A program made the position numbers and the translations under genes. A DNA stretch of 64,000 nt from Climacium dendroides. Its lineage: Eukaryota > Streptophyta > Bryopsida > Hypnales > Climaciaceae. Numbering within the stretch: the first letter of the stretch is position 1; each line of letters begins with the position of its first letter. The notes under the pieces are model-generated. The model made no database searches and was not told the DNA's origin. It was given only the letters and a program-made list of their open reading frames with translations. Location: positions 7,940,047 through 8,004,046 of the forward strand of contig OX467087.1 in the NCBI GenBank assembly GCA_950106755.1. Reading direction: 5' to 3'. This document shows, in pieces, positions 25,680-36,485 of this stretch.

Positions 25680-26480
25680 TTCCTAGTGTCATAGATGGCC
25701 TAAGTCTCCAAATGCTTAATGTAATAGCATTTTGGAAAGATAACTTCACAAGAAAAACACCCTCCAAATCTCAATTCTATCCAAACTACTGTCCAAAAGT
25801 GATTAGAGTACAAAGTAGAGGTCCCTTAAATCCCTTGGCAACCAACTACTGCCTTTAAATTCTTCTATAACTTTTGAACTACAAATCCAAATTGCAAGTG
25901 TAATAGAAATTTAAAATCCTAACACTAATATTCACAACTTCAGAAAGTTTCATAAGAAACTAAGACTCTGTCCAAAAGTTATTAAGGAACAAAGTCTCGG
26001 GTTTCTAAACTATGAAGGCATCCCTCCTTCTTATCTTCTATACTCCATAACTTCTTCAATAAGAATCCAAATCAAGTGAATGAACTCATTATGGATAGAA
26101 ATTTTTCAAACTAACTCCACAAGAATTCTCAAGACCTTATGAAAATCACACACCAAGTTGTGGTCGCTCCAAGTCACGGCCTTTTTTCTTCCCCCACTTT
26201 CCTCCAGACCTTCAACTCCTCATAACTTTCTCTTCCAAACTTCAAATCAGATGAGTGATGACTTTATGAAAAGCTATTACAATGATATACACTCCCTCCA
26301 AATCTCAAGACAAGATGCAGAATAATCCAAAAGTTATGGCTCAAAGAAGCCTTTGCTCTTCTCAATGGAAGGCCTTGGGTCCTCTCAACTTCAAAACTCT
26401 ATAACTTTTGATTTACAAGCCCAAATACATCTTGCAGGCACAATTTGGAAAGGTCTCATCGCAAAGAATCAGATGCCAAA
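25680..26480 (+). repeat. Satellite-like tandem repeat, period about 177 bp, four to five diverged units
   Basis: Units contain in order 'ataacttttgaactacaaat'-like, 'ccaaatcaagtg'-like, 'cacaaga', 'ctccaaatctcaa' and 'gtccaaaagttatt' segments. The 'ataactt' anchor falls at about 25868, 26043, 26223 and 26400, a spacing of 175-180. The first unit (about 25690-25800) is less complete. No ORF runs through the repeat. Confidence 0.6.
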
Positions 26481-26951
26481 GTTTCAATTCTAAAGGTTCA
26501 ATGCTCAATGAGTTACATCAACCCGAAATCTCCCTCTCAAAACCAACAACAACCCTCTCAAACTCCAACTCTCTACTAGATAAGATTCCTCTCCTCCATC
26601 TTTTCCTCACCATCTAAGGTGAGAGGTAGGGGCACTTCAGCCCATACCCCTACTAAGGCCCACCAAACATTCTAACCACATCCCCATTACACTCACTCCA
26701 AACTGTAGTCCTCTTTTAACTAAAATTCTAATTCTAATTTCACTTCTCATACAATCACTCATTGTGATTTGAATAAACACTCAAAACATAACTTTAAGAA
26801 CTAAAACTTAACAAATATCAATTAGAGGTAAAAAAACAAAGTTTCAATCAAAGCTTTACTCCATTTGAAGAAACTTGAGAATGCGTTTGACGATAGCGAC
26901 AACATATTTTACACGCTCAGCCTTTGTCAAACGGTTGACAGGCCTTTCTAA
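26481..26951. other. Intergenic DNA, nothing recognised
   Basis: The sequence is C/A-rich on the plus strand (many 'ctctcaaa' and 'aactcc' words), continuing the style of the preceding repeat without clear periodicity. Confidence 0.45.
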
Positions 26952-27269
26952 CTATCGTTGGTGGCCATAACTACCCTCCACAGGCCGAGCCATACAAAAA
27001 TATTGGTCCATGTTCTTGCCTTCATAACTTGCCTCGAATGTCATTTCACGAGTACCTGGTTCAATACATCCGACTTGAAGTAAGATCACCAACGCTCGAG
27101 CTTCAGCATCTAGATTACCGTGCCATCGTCGCTCCACACAAGGTTGTTTTGGTGGTCGAGATGGTCTGGATTCTTCTTGAAGACGTCTAAAATCTCGCAG
27201 CAAAAGAGGTTGATCCGGTAGTTGTGAAAGTGAAAGTGAAAGCTCAAACTCAATGTCCGGTTGAGGCTT
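26952..27269 (-). pseudogene. Unrecognised ORF remnant
   Basis: A minus-strand frame of about 105 codons, open from just after a TAA, reads DEKPQPDIEFELSLSLSQ, later LDAEARALVILLQVGC and MDQYFCMARPVEGSYGHQR, then stops. It has no ATG at its beginning and no recognisable domain. Amino-acid use looks protein-like (balanced Arg/Glu/Leu, two Cys). It may be an exon or remnant of a mobile-element protein. Confidence 0.3.
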
Positions 27270-28135
27270 TTCATCTTAAGACTCAGAAAAAACCCTCCAA
27301 TTCGACATTTGAACTACAAAGTAGATAATAAATTCATTAATAAAGTTGAATGAAAATTTAAGGCAAATCCATCCACTTATATATCTTTACAGGACAACGT
27401 CACCTTCAAGCTTTTCAACCTATAGCTTCACTATGAAATTATTGAACAAAACATATAATATTATGTTTTTACTATATGTACTGATTTACAACATGACACC
27501 ACAAGTGCTGCGATCCTCCATGCACAATCATTGCTTAGGGTCCAGTGATCGTACAGGGCAGCCAAGTGTATTGCATTGGAAAGCCTCGAAGTGCGACTTC
27601 AGGTGGTGCCCGAGTGTGTTGCCAACCGAGCTCTGGGGACATCAACGAGTTTATTGGACAACTTCTGCGGTGATGGTGACACAGCTGCGGCGATGGTGAC
27701 ACAATTCCCTTCGAGTATGCGGGCCTCCAAAGCAAACCCAAGAGGAAATATGTTCGGAAGCAAAGTGCAGGGAGCAATTCCAGAGAAGGGGCCAAAGTAA
27801 AGGGGTTGTGCTTCCAGCTTCACCGCGTGCTCGAGGGAGAAGTAGAAAACGGCGAGTAAAGTCCATAAGGAAGACAGAAGGGGAGGGGGATAGTTCTGCA
27901 CCTGAGGCTGATCAATACAGTTCGGTAGTGGGGCGGGGCTGGGAGCAACGAAGGGGTTGCTTGAGACTAGATGAAGGCTGCAACGAGGAAGAGACAACTC
28001 CGCCCGATTCAAGGGGATTCACGCCTCCAAATCTGTAGGCCCGTTCAAATTCAACATGTAGGGTTACTGTACTTGTCCGCGACTTTTTGTGGGGTGGAGA
28101 GGTTGTGAGCGTCCCTTGTCCCACCAGGGTTGTCC
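27270..28135. other. GC-rich tract with overlapping short ORFs, nothing recognised
   Basis: Between 27500 and 28040 several ORFs of 70-137 codons overlap on both strands (the longest, minus 27599-28012, is Pro/Leu-rich). None carries a motif I recognise. The tract directly precedes the GACGG array and may be remnant coding DNA of another element. Confidence 0.3.
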
Positions 28136-29165
28136 CCGTCACGTCGCGTCCGTCCGTCAGGATGTCCGGACGGACGTCAGGATCCATCCCCGGCGTCTGT
28201 CAGGATGAAATCCAAATGACAACCGGCGACAGAGGATGATTCAGACTACAGAAATGGATGGACGAGCTTCGTCGCCGGGAGCTCTGGACGGCTGCGATGG
28301 ACGGTCGGATGAACGGTCGATGTGGACGGTTGGGCTGGACGGTCGATCTGGACGGTCCGGTTGGATGGCCGAGATGGACCGTCGACCTGGATGGTCCATC
28401 TGGACTGTCAATCTAGACGGTCTGGCGGAACCGTCGATTTAGACGGTCTGGCTGGACGGTCGATCTAGACGGCCTGGCTAGACGGTCGATCTGGACGGTC
28501 CGGTTGGATGGCCGAGATGGACCGTCGATCTGGATGGTCCATCTGGACCGTCGATTTAGACGGTCTGGCTGGACGGTCGATCTGGACGGCCTGGCTGGAC
28601 GGTCCAGTTGGACGGCCGAGATGGACAGTCGATCTAGATGGTCTGGTTGGACGGTCGAGATGGACGATCGATCTAGATGGTCTGGTTGGACGGTCGATCT
28701 TGACCGTCGATCTAGACGGTCTGGTTGGACGGTCGATCTGGACGGCCTGGCTAGACGGTCGATCTGGATGGCCTGGCTGGACGGTCGATCTGGACGGTCC
28801 GGCTGGACGGCCGAGATGGACAGTCGATCTAGACCGTCGATCTAGACGGTCTGGCTGGACGGTCGATTTGGACGGTCGATCTGGACCGTCGATCTAGACG
28901 GTCGATTTGGACCGTCGATCTAGACGGTCTGGCTGGACGGCCGAGATGGACGGTCGATCTTGACCGTCGATTTAGACGGTCTGGTTGGACGGTCGATCTG
29001 GACGGTCTGGATGGACGGTCGAGATGGACGGTTTGGCTGGACAGTCAAGATGGACGGATTGGCTGGACGGTCGAGATGGACGGTTTGGCTGGATGGTCGA
29101 GATGGACGGTTTGGTTGGACGATCGAGATGGACGGTTTGGCTGGACGGTCGGGATGGACGGGCTT
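28136..29165 (+). repeat. GACGG/CCGTC array 1 (about 0.9 kb)
   Basis: From 28236 the sequence is made of units of about 15 and 30 bases such as GGACGGTCGATCTGGACGGT, with GACCGTC variants that make GACGGnnnnnCCGTC-type palindromes. A leader with 'cgtccgtccgtcagg' and 'gtccggacggacgtc' at 28148-28180 resembles 42295-42400 beside array 4. The array is much GC-richer than its flanks and ends 15 bases before a TTAACCCCTAAAC end at 29180. Long ORFs through it (WTVDLDG-type peptides) are artefacts of the period. Confidence 0.85.
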
Positions 29166-29179
29166 TGAATTTGTTGCAC

Positions 29180-29745
29180 TTAACCCCTAAACATCTGGAC
29201 TCTTCTCCCAAAATGACAATTTGGAAAATACCATTATAAAGTATGATTTAGAAGAATATTTTGGAATTGGTATACAAACAGAAGTTGTAGATTTTGAGTT
29301 GTAGATTCCATCCGTAAGGTTAGATCCACCAATGCTATCACCAATCTTTTTCTATACATTTTGAAAGGAAAAATTCAAAATTCCTTCAGAATTCAATTAC
29401 AAGCAAAATATTATCATTCCTCGATTGAAATTTGTTGGAATGGACTTAAAATGAGGTTGCGTTGACATGGTGATTTTTTGAAATTTTTATACTCTTTACA
29501 TCTATGACCTCATTTTTGCAAATTCAATTTTGAACTAGGGTCAATGCAAGTTGACCACTTGACACACTTCCACATTTGTAATTTTAGAAAAATGTGTATT
29601 CTAAGAACAACAAATCAAACCATTAGATAAGACATGAACTAGTCAACTAGATAAAGTATCACCAAAAATTAGGATGACTTTGATCCAAGCAAAAACCAAA
29701 CTGAAATAGGAAGCTGAATTTGTTCATCGTCCAAAAAATGGTTAA
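29180..29745 (+). mobile_element. Possible TTAA-ended element next to array 1
   Basis: TTAACCCCTAAACATCTGG at 29180 looks like the left end of the TTAA family. A candidate right end is GTCCAAAAAATGGTTAA at 29729-29745, sharing its TTAA with the next element. The inverted-repeat match is weak beyond TTAACC, so the pairing is uncertain. No gene is seen inside. Confidence 0.35.
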
Positions 29746-30373
29746 CCCCTACATGCCCAAGGCACCCAAATCTGGTGTTGTTCAAACTTTGAAGTTAAAA
29801 AGTTGTTCTTGAATTCTAGTTATAGCATCAATAGTTTGTTCTTAAAAATATGTGATAGTGATTTTTCTATTCTAAACTTTGTGCAAGGGTACCTACTGCA
29901 ATCTTGACTTGTTGTAGTATTGAGAGGTCTTGGAAATGTGCCTCAAAAACATTGGATCTTGGAGGAAAAATCACATTCAAAATTCATTTAAAATTAAAGA
30001 AAATTATGGTATAGATTTTTAAAAGGCATAAATTGATTGGTGTTATACATATTAGGTCCTTTAATCTCATATTTGTTTGGTCACCAATTTTTTAAATTGG
30101 ACTTGTGAAAAGAGGATTGTAAGACTTCACATCATTTTTTTAGTTTTAGCACCCTCCTGGGCAAACATTACAATCTTTTACTCCATAAGTGATATTGTTT
30201 AGGATTCCTTTTCTATGAGGTAACTAACATGCCTAGTTCGAATTTATACAATTACAATTTTTTGAAAATTGATACACCTAATGAAAATGTTGACATGTTG
30301 TTCAATTTAAAGCAAATTCTACAAAGCTCAAAGCAAACCTTGGGCATCTAGGATTCTAAGGATAAGGGATTAA
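29742..30373 (+). mobile_element. TTAA-ended non-coding element, 632 bp
   Basis: The left end TTAACCCCTACATGCCCAAG at 29742 and the right end, inverted TTAATCCCTTATCC then ATGCCCAAGG (30338-30373), share TTAA, CCCT and ATGCCCAAGG, with 14 extra bases in the right repeat. The interior has no ORF of note. It belongs to the same TTAACCCCT superfamily of ends as the other elements here. Confidence 0.55.
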
Positions 30374-30704
30374 AGTTCGTTATTGAATTTCTAATTACAA
30401 AACTTGCTAAATTGATTTTACATTGTTTGGCAAGAAATAAAAAAATAATAATCCGCGAGGGTTCTATCATCTAAGTATATAAGATTCTTCTACACTAATA
30501 GGAAAACGGCCAATGGATTAACCCAAAAGACAAAGGCAAAGCAACAATACACGAGGGGAAAAGAAAATGATAAATGTACAATGTTTTATAAATCCATCAA
30601 AACGTGGTACATTGGTTTAGGCTTTACATTGCTCTACTTTGTACAACTTTAGAAATTTAATTCTATGCATCTATCTATTTGTATACAGCGTCATCCAAAA
30701 CTAT
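30374..30704. other. Spacer / 3' flank of the RING pseudogene
   Basis: AT-rich DNA with no feature I can name. Confidence 0.4.
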
Positions 30705-32909
30705 CTATTCTATTTCTTCAATTACAATGCCTCGTGCTATGCTGCTTCTCAAAAATCTTTGCAACTCTTCTCTTGATTGCAAAGTCGTCAAAAGCTGATG
30801 TGCGTCATGATCGTATCTGTTGTGTAAATGGGAGAAAATGGCACTCACAAGTGCAGGCTCATGGAAGGTATTGTCTTCAATGTAGTTCATTTCTTCCTCA
30901 AAATTCAATTCACCTTCAAATCCGACAGGCATGCCTTGAGAGTTAAACATTATGCCTTGTGGATGTGGTGCACGCACAAAAATGGAGAGGTCCGGGTCCC
31001 AATGTCCACCAGCAATTTGACCAAAATATAATCGCCGCCCTGGATCACCATCTCCAATTACCCTCTTAATCACCTCTGTCACCGCGTCATCATTCTCCCA
31101 TTGTATCTCCGCAACCGTTCTTACCGGGAGGTGTCGATTGTCGTGGCCCCACTTCCAAAGCCAAGTCATGTCCATCCCCCAATGTGCTCTATTCGCGGGC
31201 CCCGGTAAATTTTCTTCATTGTGCTCGTAATGTTCAGGCATGTGGGCTTGGAGGCCAAACATTTTGTACAGCCTTGGATGAAATGGAGCCTTGTATTGTG
31301 CACATCTTTTTCGGGTGACCATGTGTGGAATGAGGCACATGGGGTGGTATAAATGGCCACATGTACCAAGATGCCATTCACCCTCGGGGCCAAATGGTTC
31401 TTGGCACATAATACATGTGGTGCCGTCTTGTACAAAATCGGGAACCAAAGGCCACACTAGTGGCCTAATCCCATCGCCATTCGCTAGCTCATATCGATAG
31501 CGCTCTATGTCGTATTGGAATTCCAAGTCTGGAGAACTATTCCAATCGATGCTTGCATTCTCGAGCTTCACTAGCAAATCATCAGTGAACATTTCTTTCA
31601 CTCGAGGCTACGAGGTCAAGCCAAAATAACGTTCGCCGCCATCATTGAACTCCGCAGCCACTCTCTTCACTTCACGTTGCATCTGCTCAACCTCGCTTAG
31701 TGCTAAGCTGCATGTCAACTTCATGTTGCACATTTGAAGCAGCATGCGTTCCTTCTACGGGTTTTGGACCAACCGCATATTTTGAGCACTTAATGCGGTC
31801 ATGGTCTGTTCCAAGCCAGCTTGAGCTGTAGTAAGCACCACCACATCTGCCTCGGCTTTGTTGGCGCGAAGTTCCAAAGCCCGCATAGCGTTTGTCAATT
31901 CTTCAACGTGGGCTTTAGTACTTCCAACCTCTGCTTCAGCTCGCTCCGCACGTGCACGCATAATATCCAATGTGGCACCTCCAACACTTGGAAACAAGGA
32001 CCGTGACCGCACCCTAAACTCGTTTGCATTGCTGGGGCCTAGTCTGTCTTCGTCTGCACCGTATGTAGCACGTTCGACCACCACATCAAGTGGTGGAATT
32101 TCGTCCGTACTCAACCGCCTTTCACGTGCTACGAGGTCGGCCTCGCGTGCGATGAGTCTTGCATTCTCATCCATAAGGGCCTGCACCCTAGCCCTTTGCC
32201 CTTCCAACTCTGCAGCATGTTGTCGTAATGCGGCTTCCTTTTCTGCTTGCAGTGTTTGGACTAATTGTCGCAAGCGAAGTACTTCATCACCTTCACCTTC
32301 TACTCCACCAATCGCATCTTCATTGGGTAGGTCTTCTCCGGTGCCCATGCCACCTTCTACCTCCATCACCTCCATCCCGGGTTGCTCCACTTGCTCTTCT
32401 GGGTTTTCTTGCACATTGGGTACATTGTCCAATGGCACGGCAGGGTTTGGTGGAATGCTGCGAGGTCTATTTGGTGATTGACCATGACGCATCTTGCCGA
32501 GGAAGGTTCTCCAATCCACATCCTTCCCAAGAAAAACTTCCGCATATGCCATTTGGCACAACGAAAGGGTCCCATCTCTTCTGGATCTCGAACCCCAAAT
32601 TGCCAATGCCACTTCAACCAATCTCTTCTTGAAGTGCGGATGTCGGCACTGGTCGAAATTTATAACCCCACATTTCACATTTACCTCGTACCGGTCAGGT
32701 GCCTAATGGCGGTTGATGTGGGCCCAATCTACGAACTTCCGACACGTCACTCTTGTCTACGGTGAATCTTCATTCATCCACCCCTCGTTTGCCAGAATCT
32801 CCGGGGCATTGAGTGTGCCCCAATCTAAGGTTGCCCTGTTCCCCCTCTTCTTTCTATTTGCGGACTCACCTCCATGTTCTGAACCTCGTGCTGCATCCTC
32901 TCCGTCCAT
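30705..32909 (-). pseudogene. Coiled-coil/RING-like protein, one frame broken by four TAG codons
   Basis: From the ATG at 32909 (MDGEDAARGSEHGG) one frame of 735 codons runs to a TAG at 30705-30707. Inside it the only stops are TAG at codons 51 (32757-32759), 69 (32703-32705), 385 (31755-31757) and 434 (31608-31610). Reading across them gives continuous protein-like sequence, so they look like recent point changes. A basic/aromatic N-terminal part (KFVDWAHINRH, EVALAIWGSRSRRDG) is followed by an acidic linker, coiled coils at about codons 208-267 and 312-377, and a RING-type finger: C499, C502, C517, H519, H522, C525, C536, with Tyr539 where the eighth ligand should be. If functional it might have been a ubiquitin ligase. 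I know no exact family; it probably belongs to a mobile element. Confidence 0.65.
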
Positions 32910-33120
32910 TTTGGATACCTGTCCCAAATTCCCTGTACCTGTAGTCTGTTTGCGGATACACTGACAATTTGCTTTGCCTTCTGTTGCGTGAAGGCAACTG
33001 AAAAGTGGCAAAACAAATGCCAGATGTATAACACTTCCTCTTGAATTACAATGCAAAGTTTTCTCAAGCAAGGACAAAGCAACTCAAAAGAGGAAGCGAT
33101 TTCAAATGAGGGGGATAAAC

Positions 33121-33129
33121 ATACTTATA
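33121..33129 (-). promoter_or_regulatory. TATA-like box upstream of the RING/coiled-coil frame
   Basis: On the minus strand the sequence reads GTATAAGTAT, about 215 bases before the ATG at 32909 and about 65 bases downstream of the repeat block starting at 33195. The assignment rests on position and sequence only. Confidence 0.35.
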
Positions 33130-33194
33130 CCTCCGAATTACCGACCCAATTACGCCCGGTGATTAGGACGTAATCATGTCGTTCAGCTCGAATC

Positions 33195-33405
33195 CAGACC
33201 GTCCAGAGATGTGGGACGACCCTGGAATGGACGGTCAATCCGTCCACGAAGGTTCGGGACAGGTTTGGAAAGCCGTCCAGAGGTTCGGGTCAGGTTTGGA
33301 AAGCCATCCGAAGGCTCGGGGCGCCGAAAAGAGGATTGGAAAATCATTACGGCACTGTCCGCGACGGCGAAAAGAGGATTGAAAAATCATTACGGCGCCA
33401 CCCGC
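33195..33405 (+). repeat. Two pairs of 41-45 bp direct repeats with GTCC/GACGG motifs
   Basis: 'ggttcgggacaggtttgga' and 'ggttcgggtcaggtttgga' mark the first pair (33249-33330). 'gaaaagaggattggaaaatc' and 'gaaaagaggattgaaaaatc' mark the second (33336-33405). Together with array 2 they form one block upstream of the RING/coiled-coil frame. Confidence 0.7.
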
Positions 33406-33409
33406 GAGT

Positions 33410-33552
33410 TCCTTCGACGGCTTGCCCGTCGAGCTGGACGGCCTGCCCGTCCCCTCGACGGCTTGCCCGTCCCCTCGACAGCTTGTCCGTCGAGTAGGAC
33501 GGCTTGCCCGTCCCCTCGACGGCTTGCCTGTCCCCTCGACGGCTTGCCCTTT
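33410..33552 (+). repeat. GACGG/CCGTC array 2, 20-bp unit
   Basis: The unit is CTCGACGGCTTGCCCGTCCC with small changes, about seven copies. Each holds the palindrome GACGGnnnnnCCGTC, spacer CTTGC. The translations of all frames are repeat artefacts. Confidence 0.85.
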
Positions 33553-33744
33553 GTGTATTCATGATTGAAATTTTCTATTGCTACTACCAAATGATGTGAA
33601 AAATTCATTCAATTGAAGCAATTTTGGATCTCTCAACAAAGTTGTTTACAAAGTTTTTGAGATTTACAAGTTTTCTTTTCAATTCTTCAATTTGTTTTGC
33701 CATTGTTTGTAACAATTGAGTCAAATTACTAATGCATTTTATTA

Positions 33745-34145
33745 TATATTTTATCTTTTACAACATTCACCATTGGATATATTTCATTTATGATTGAATA
33801 AATATTTATTTTATATTTCAATATATTCTTATTTATAAAAAATTTATATAAAGATTTTAATAATTTGGATTTGAAAATTTATTGGAATTTGTGTTCTGCA
33901 TTTTGTCAAATACATTAAAATTCTAATAATACATGTAGATCTTTTACGTATTGCCCATTGCATATATTTTATTCATCATTCAATAAATTTCTATTGTACA
34001 TTTCAATATATGCTTATTTATAAACAAAATTATATAAAGATTTTAGTAGTAAATAGAAGGTTTATTGAAACTTTTATTTGAAGGTTTATTGAAATTTGTG
34101 TTCTTTATTTTATCTAATACATAAAAATTCAATAAAATTCAAATG
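33745..34145 (+). repeat. Imperfect tandem duplication of about 200 bp
   Basis: 'cattggatatatttcattta' to 'caaatacattaaaattc' (about 33770-33925) is repeated as 'cattgcatatattttattca' to 'ctaatacataaaaattc' (about 33956-34135). The DNA is AT-rich and non-coding. Confidence 0.55.
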
Positions 34146-34250
34146 ATGAATGTGTAGCATAGCAAGCGCCAACCACTATCATACTACTAAAATCACAAGA
34201 TCCTTTGTAATACCATAATTTTACACAGTGTGATATTACAGAGGCCCAAT

Positions 34251-34354
34251 ACCTTTATAATATCACATTTTAACACTGTATAATAATACAAAATTGCAAC
34301 AGCCACTCCACTTCTGTAACATCACATAGTGTTAAAATGTGATATTATAAAGGT
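34251..34354. repeat. Fold-back repeat with perfect 27-bp arms
   Basis: The arm at 34251-34277 (acctttataatatcacattt then taacact) is the exact reverse complement of 34328-34354. The loop is 50 bases. Outside and inside the arms further inverted similarity is seen ('cacagtgtgatattacag' at 34224 against 'ctgtaacatcacatagtg' at 34313). The whole 34195-34365 region could be a small fold-back MITE. Confidence 0.7.
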
Positions 34355-34851
34355 ACAGGGAATATTATGGATGTTAAGGTATTCTTGGCTTCACACTTCA
34401 TTCAACTTGCATGGTTCGATGATTTTGAGAATTAACTAGCGGTTATATGAGGATGTCAGTATTTCCATTTAAAGATTATATATTCTTTAATTATCTACAT
34501 TCTATTCTGTGAAACACCATATTGGTTCACTTTTAATGTAATAGGAAATAAGTAAAATATAGATATGAGTTTTAGATTCAAAAGTGTTAGTATCCTAAAT
34601 TAAACTAAAACCATTAGTTAGAAGACTTTTAGTATATAGGACAAGAAACTAGATCAAAATTTCAACCCAAAGGACAAATGTAATATATTACGGTTTTCGG
34701 CGAAACATTTGTTAGAAAACTATATGAAATATTAGAAGACATTCATCTATTTTTGGATTTGGTCTTACTTCAATTTGAAATTATTTGCTAAAATCACATA
34801 AAGTTGAGCAACATCAAATAGTCTTAAAAGGAAAATAAGAAAGAGCATTTA

Positions 34852-35076
34852 AGGTATAGGTTTAGGATATAGGGTGTGGGGTTTAGGGTATAGGGTACAA
34901 AGTATAGCGTATAGGGTTTAGGATATAGGGTATAGGGTTTAGGGTTTAGGATATAGTGTATAGAGTATAGGGTTTAGGATATAGGGTTTAGGATTTAGGG
35001 TTTAGGATTTAGGGTTTAGGGTTTAGAGTATAGGGTTTAGGGTATAGGGTATGGATTATTAGAATTTAGGGTTTAC
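34852..35076 (+). repeat. Interstitial telomere-like repeat, degenerate TTTAGGG
   Basis: About 30 units of seven bases are mostly TTTAGGG mixed with TATAGGG and TTTAGGA variants. TTTAGGG is the common plant telomere repeat. The tract is too degenerate to be a live telomere end and lies in AT-rich non-coding DNA. Confidence 0.8.
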
Positions 35077-36040
35077 TTGGAAACATAAATCAGAGTATAA
35101 GTTTATCTTTCAGCATAGATAGGGGAAGTCCTCTTGTTTTGGTGTATTGGATCAAATGCAAGAAGTAAGAATGTTTGTAATGAATCAATGATTCTATATT
35201 ATACATTTTTTTTCGGCGTTTTTTAGATATCTTTTTTAATGAACGATTTTAAAATTAAGTTTACGATATCAGAGTTTAGCTTTTAGAGGGCCATTTTGTC
35301 TTTGATTCTGTATATTTGATATGGACTTAGTAAATTAGTGAATGTTTGTATGTTTGAATTGAGTACATGCAGGTTGAATATTCAAGAAATACTAAATTGT
35401 GAAATTGTTAGGTGCACTTACATATAGGGAAGCTTGGAATCAAATTACAATAATCCCAAAGGTGAAATTACTTTATATGGAATTCTAAAATTCATTGCAT
35501 TTAAATTTGATCCATATAAATTATTTAAGTTGTGAGGGGATGCCTTGATCGTTGTAATACAAACATTGGCCACGACTTTCTTATTATGGGTGCAAATGAA
35601 ATGACCCAATTTTTTATGTGAACATCAAGAATATTCCAGGTCTTAAATTAAGATGTTTTGAATATGCCCTTTTGTAATTTTGGTCTATGTTTTTCCCTTT
35701 ATTTATGTGCAACTAAATAAAATTCCATTTTATTCCAACCTTAACCCTAAACCCTTCATCTGCATTTGAATGTGATTATTGGTATTTATTTGTACATTCA
35801 TAGGAACAAACGTGAACATTTAATTGGCACTCCAAAACTTCCCGCCACCATAGACAATGTAGTAGTTCAAACATGGACACCTGTCCTAACAAGTCCCAGG
35901 GTGGAAAACAAGATAATTGAGAAATTCCCCGAACAAGGATTCGCAATTAATTCCATGCTTCCAACACTTTGGGCGACAGCTTGTTTCGACGGTCTTTTCG
36001 TCCCCTGGACGCCCGTGACGCCTTGGACGCCCGTGGATGG
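35077..36040. other. AT-rich spacer before array 3
   Basis: Nothing coding is recognised. 'ccttaaccctaaaccct' at about 35741 combines a telomere-like word with a TTAACCC start but has no partner I can identify. Near 35990-36040 'cgcccgtgacgccttggacg' introduces the GC-rich array. Confidence 0.4.
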
Positions 36041-36049
36041 GGGACGGAG

Positions 36050-36285
36050 TTCGTCCTCTTGACGGCATGATCGTCGATCTGGACGACGCGACCGTCCACT
36101 CGACGGCATGTCCGTCCTGTCGACGGCCTGACCATCGATGTGGACGGCATGACCGTCCTCTCGACGGCCTGTCCGTCCTCTCGACGGCATGACCGTCCTC
36201 TCGACGGCATGACCGTCCTCTCGACGGCATGTCCGTCCTGTGGACGACATGCCTATCCAGCTCGACGGTCATGCCGTCGAGAGGA
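36050..36285 (+). repeat. GACGG/CCGTC array 3, 20-bp unit
   Basis: The unit is CTCGACGGCATGACCGTCCT with variants, about ten copies. Each holds the palindrome GACGG, a 5-base spacer (mostly CATGA or CATGT), then CCGTC. It ends 6 to 12 bases before a TATATAGAA word at 36292 and about 200 bases before the kinase-like ORF. Confidence 0.88.
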
Positions 36286-36291
36286 AATGGG

Positions 36292-36299
36292 TATATAGA
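36292..36299 (+). promoter_or_regulatory. TATA-like box after array 3
   Basis: TATATAGA lies immediately downstream of the array and 194 bases upstream of the first ATG (36486), a reasonable core-promoter position for the kinase-like ORF. It rests on position and sequence only. Confidence 0.4.
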
Positions 36300-36485
36300 A
36301 GGGGGTTGGATTCATTTTTGCCACAGTCTCTCTTGCTCTAACGGTGCTCGCTTGTTTTGGATTGGTTGCAATCCTTGCTTGGGAGCGCGGGTGCTTGTGA
36401 GAGGCTGGTTTGAAGAATAAGGGGGCGGTTTTTCACTTTGTGGAATCCGAATTCCTAATTCCTCTGGATTATCACTACTATCACA

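Noticed and set aside
28236..29239. Several ORFs of 68-129 codons on both strands with repeating WTVDLDG/GRSIWT peptides
   Set aside because: They arise because the array period is a multiple of three and lacks stops; several frames and both strands are open at once.
30705..32909. Alternative genetic code or amber suppression explaining the TAG codons
   Set aside because: Host genes such as TIM10 and the RING frame itself end at TAG, and the neighbouring elements carry other lesions; decay is simpler.
35741..35757. TTAACCCTAAACCC as the left end of the piggyBac element
   Set aside because: It reads like telomere-repeat sequence and does not match the 46177-46193 end beyond TTAACCC.
35867..36272. 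Minus-strand ORFs of about 127 codons rich in Arg/Gly through array 3
   Set aside because: They are array artefacts, as in the other GACGG arrays.
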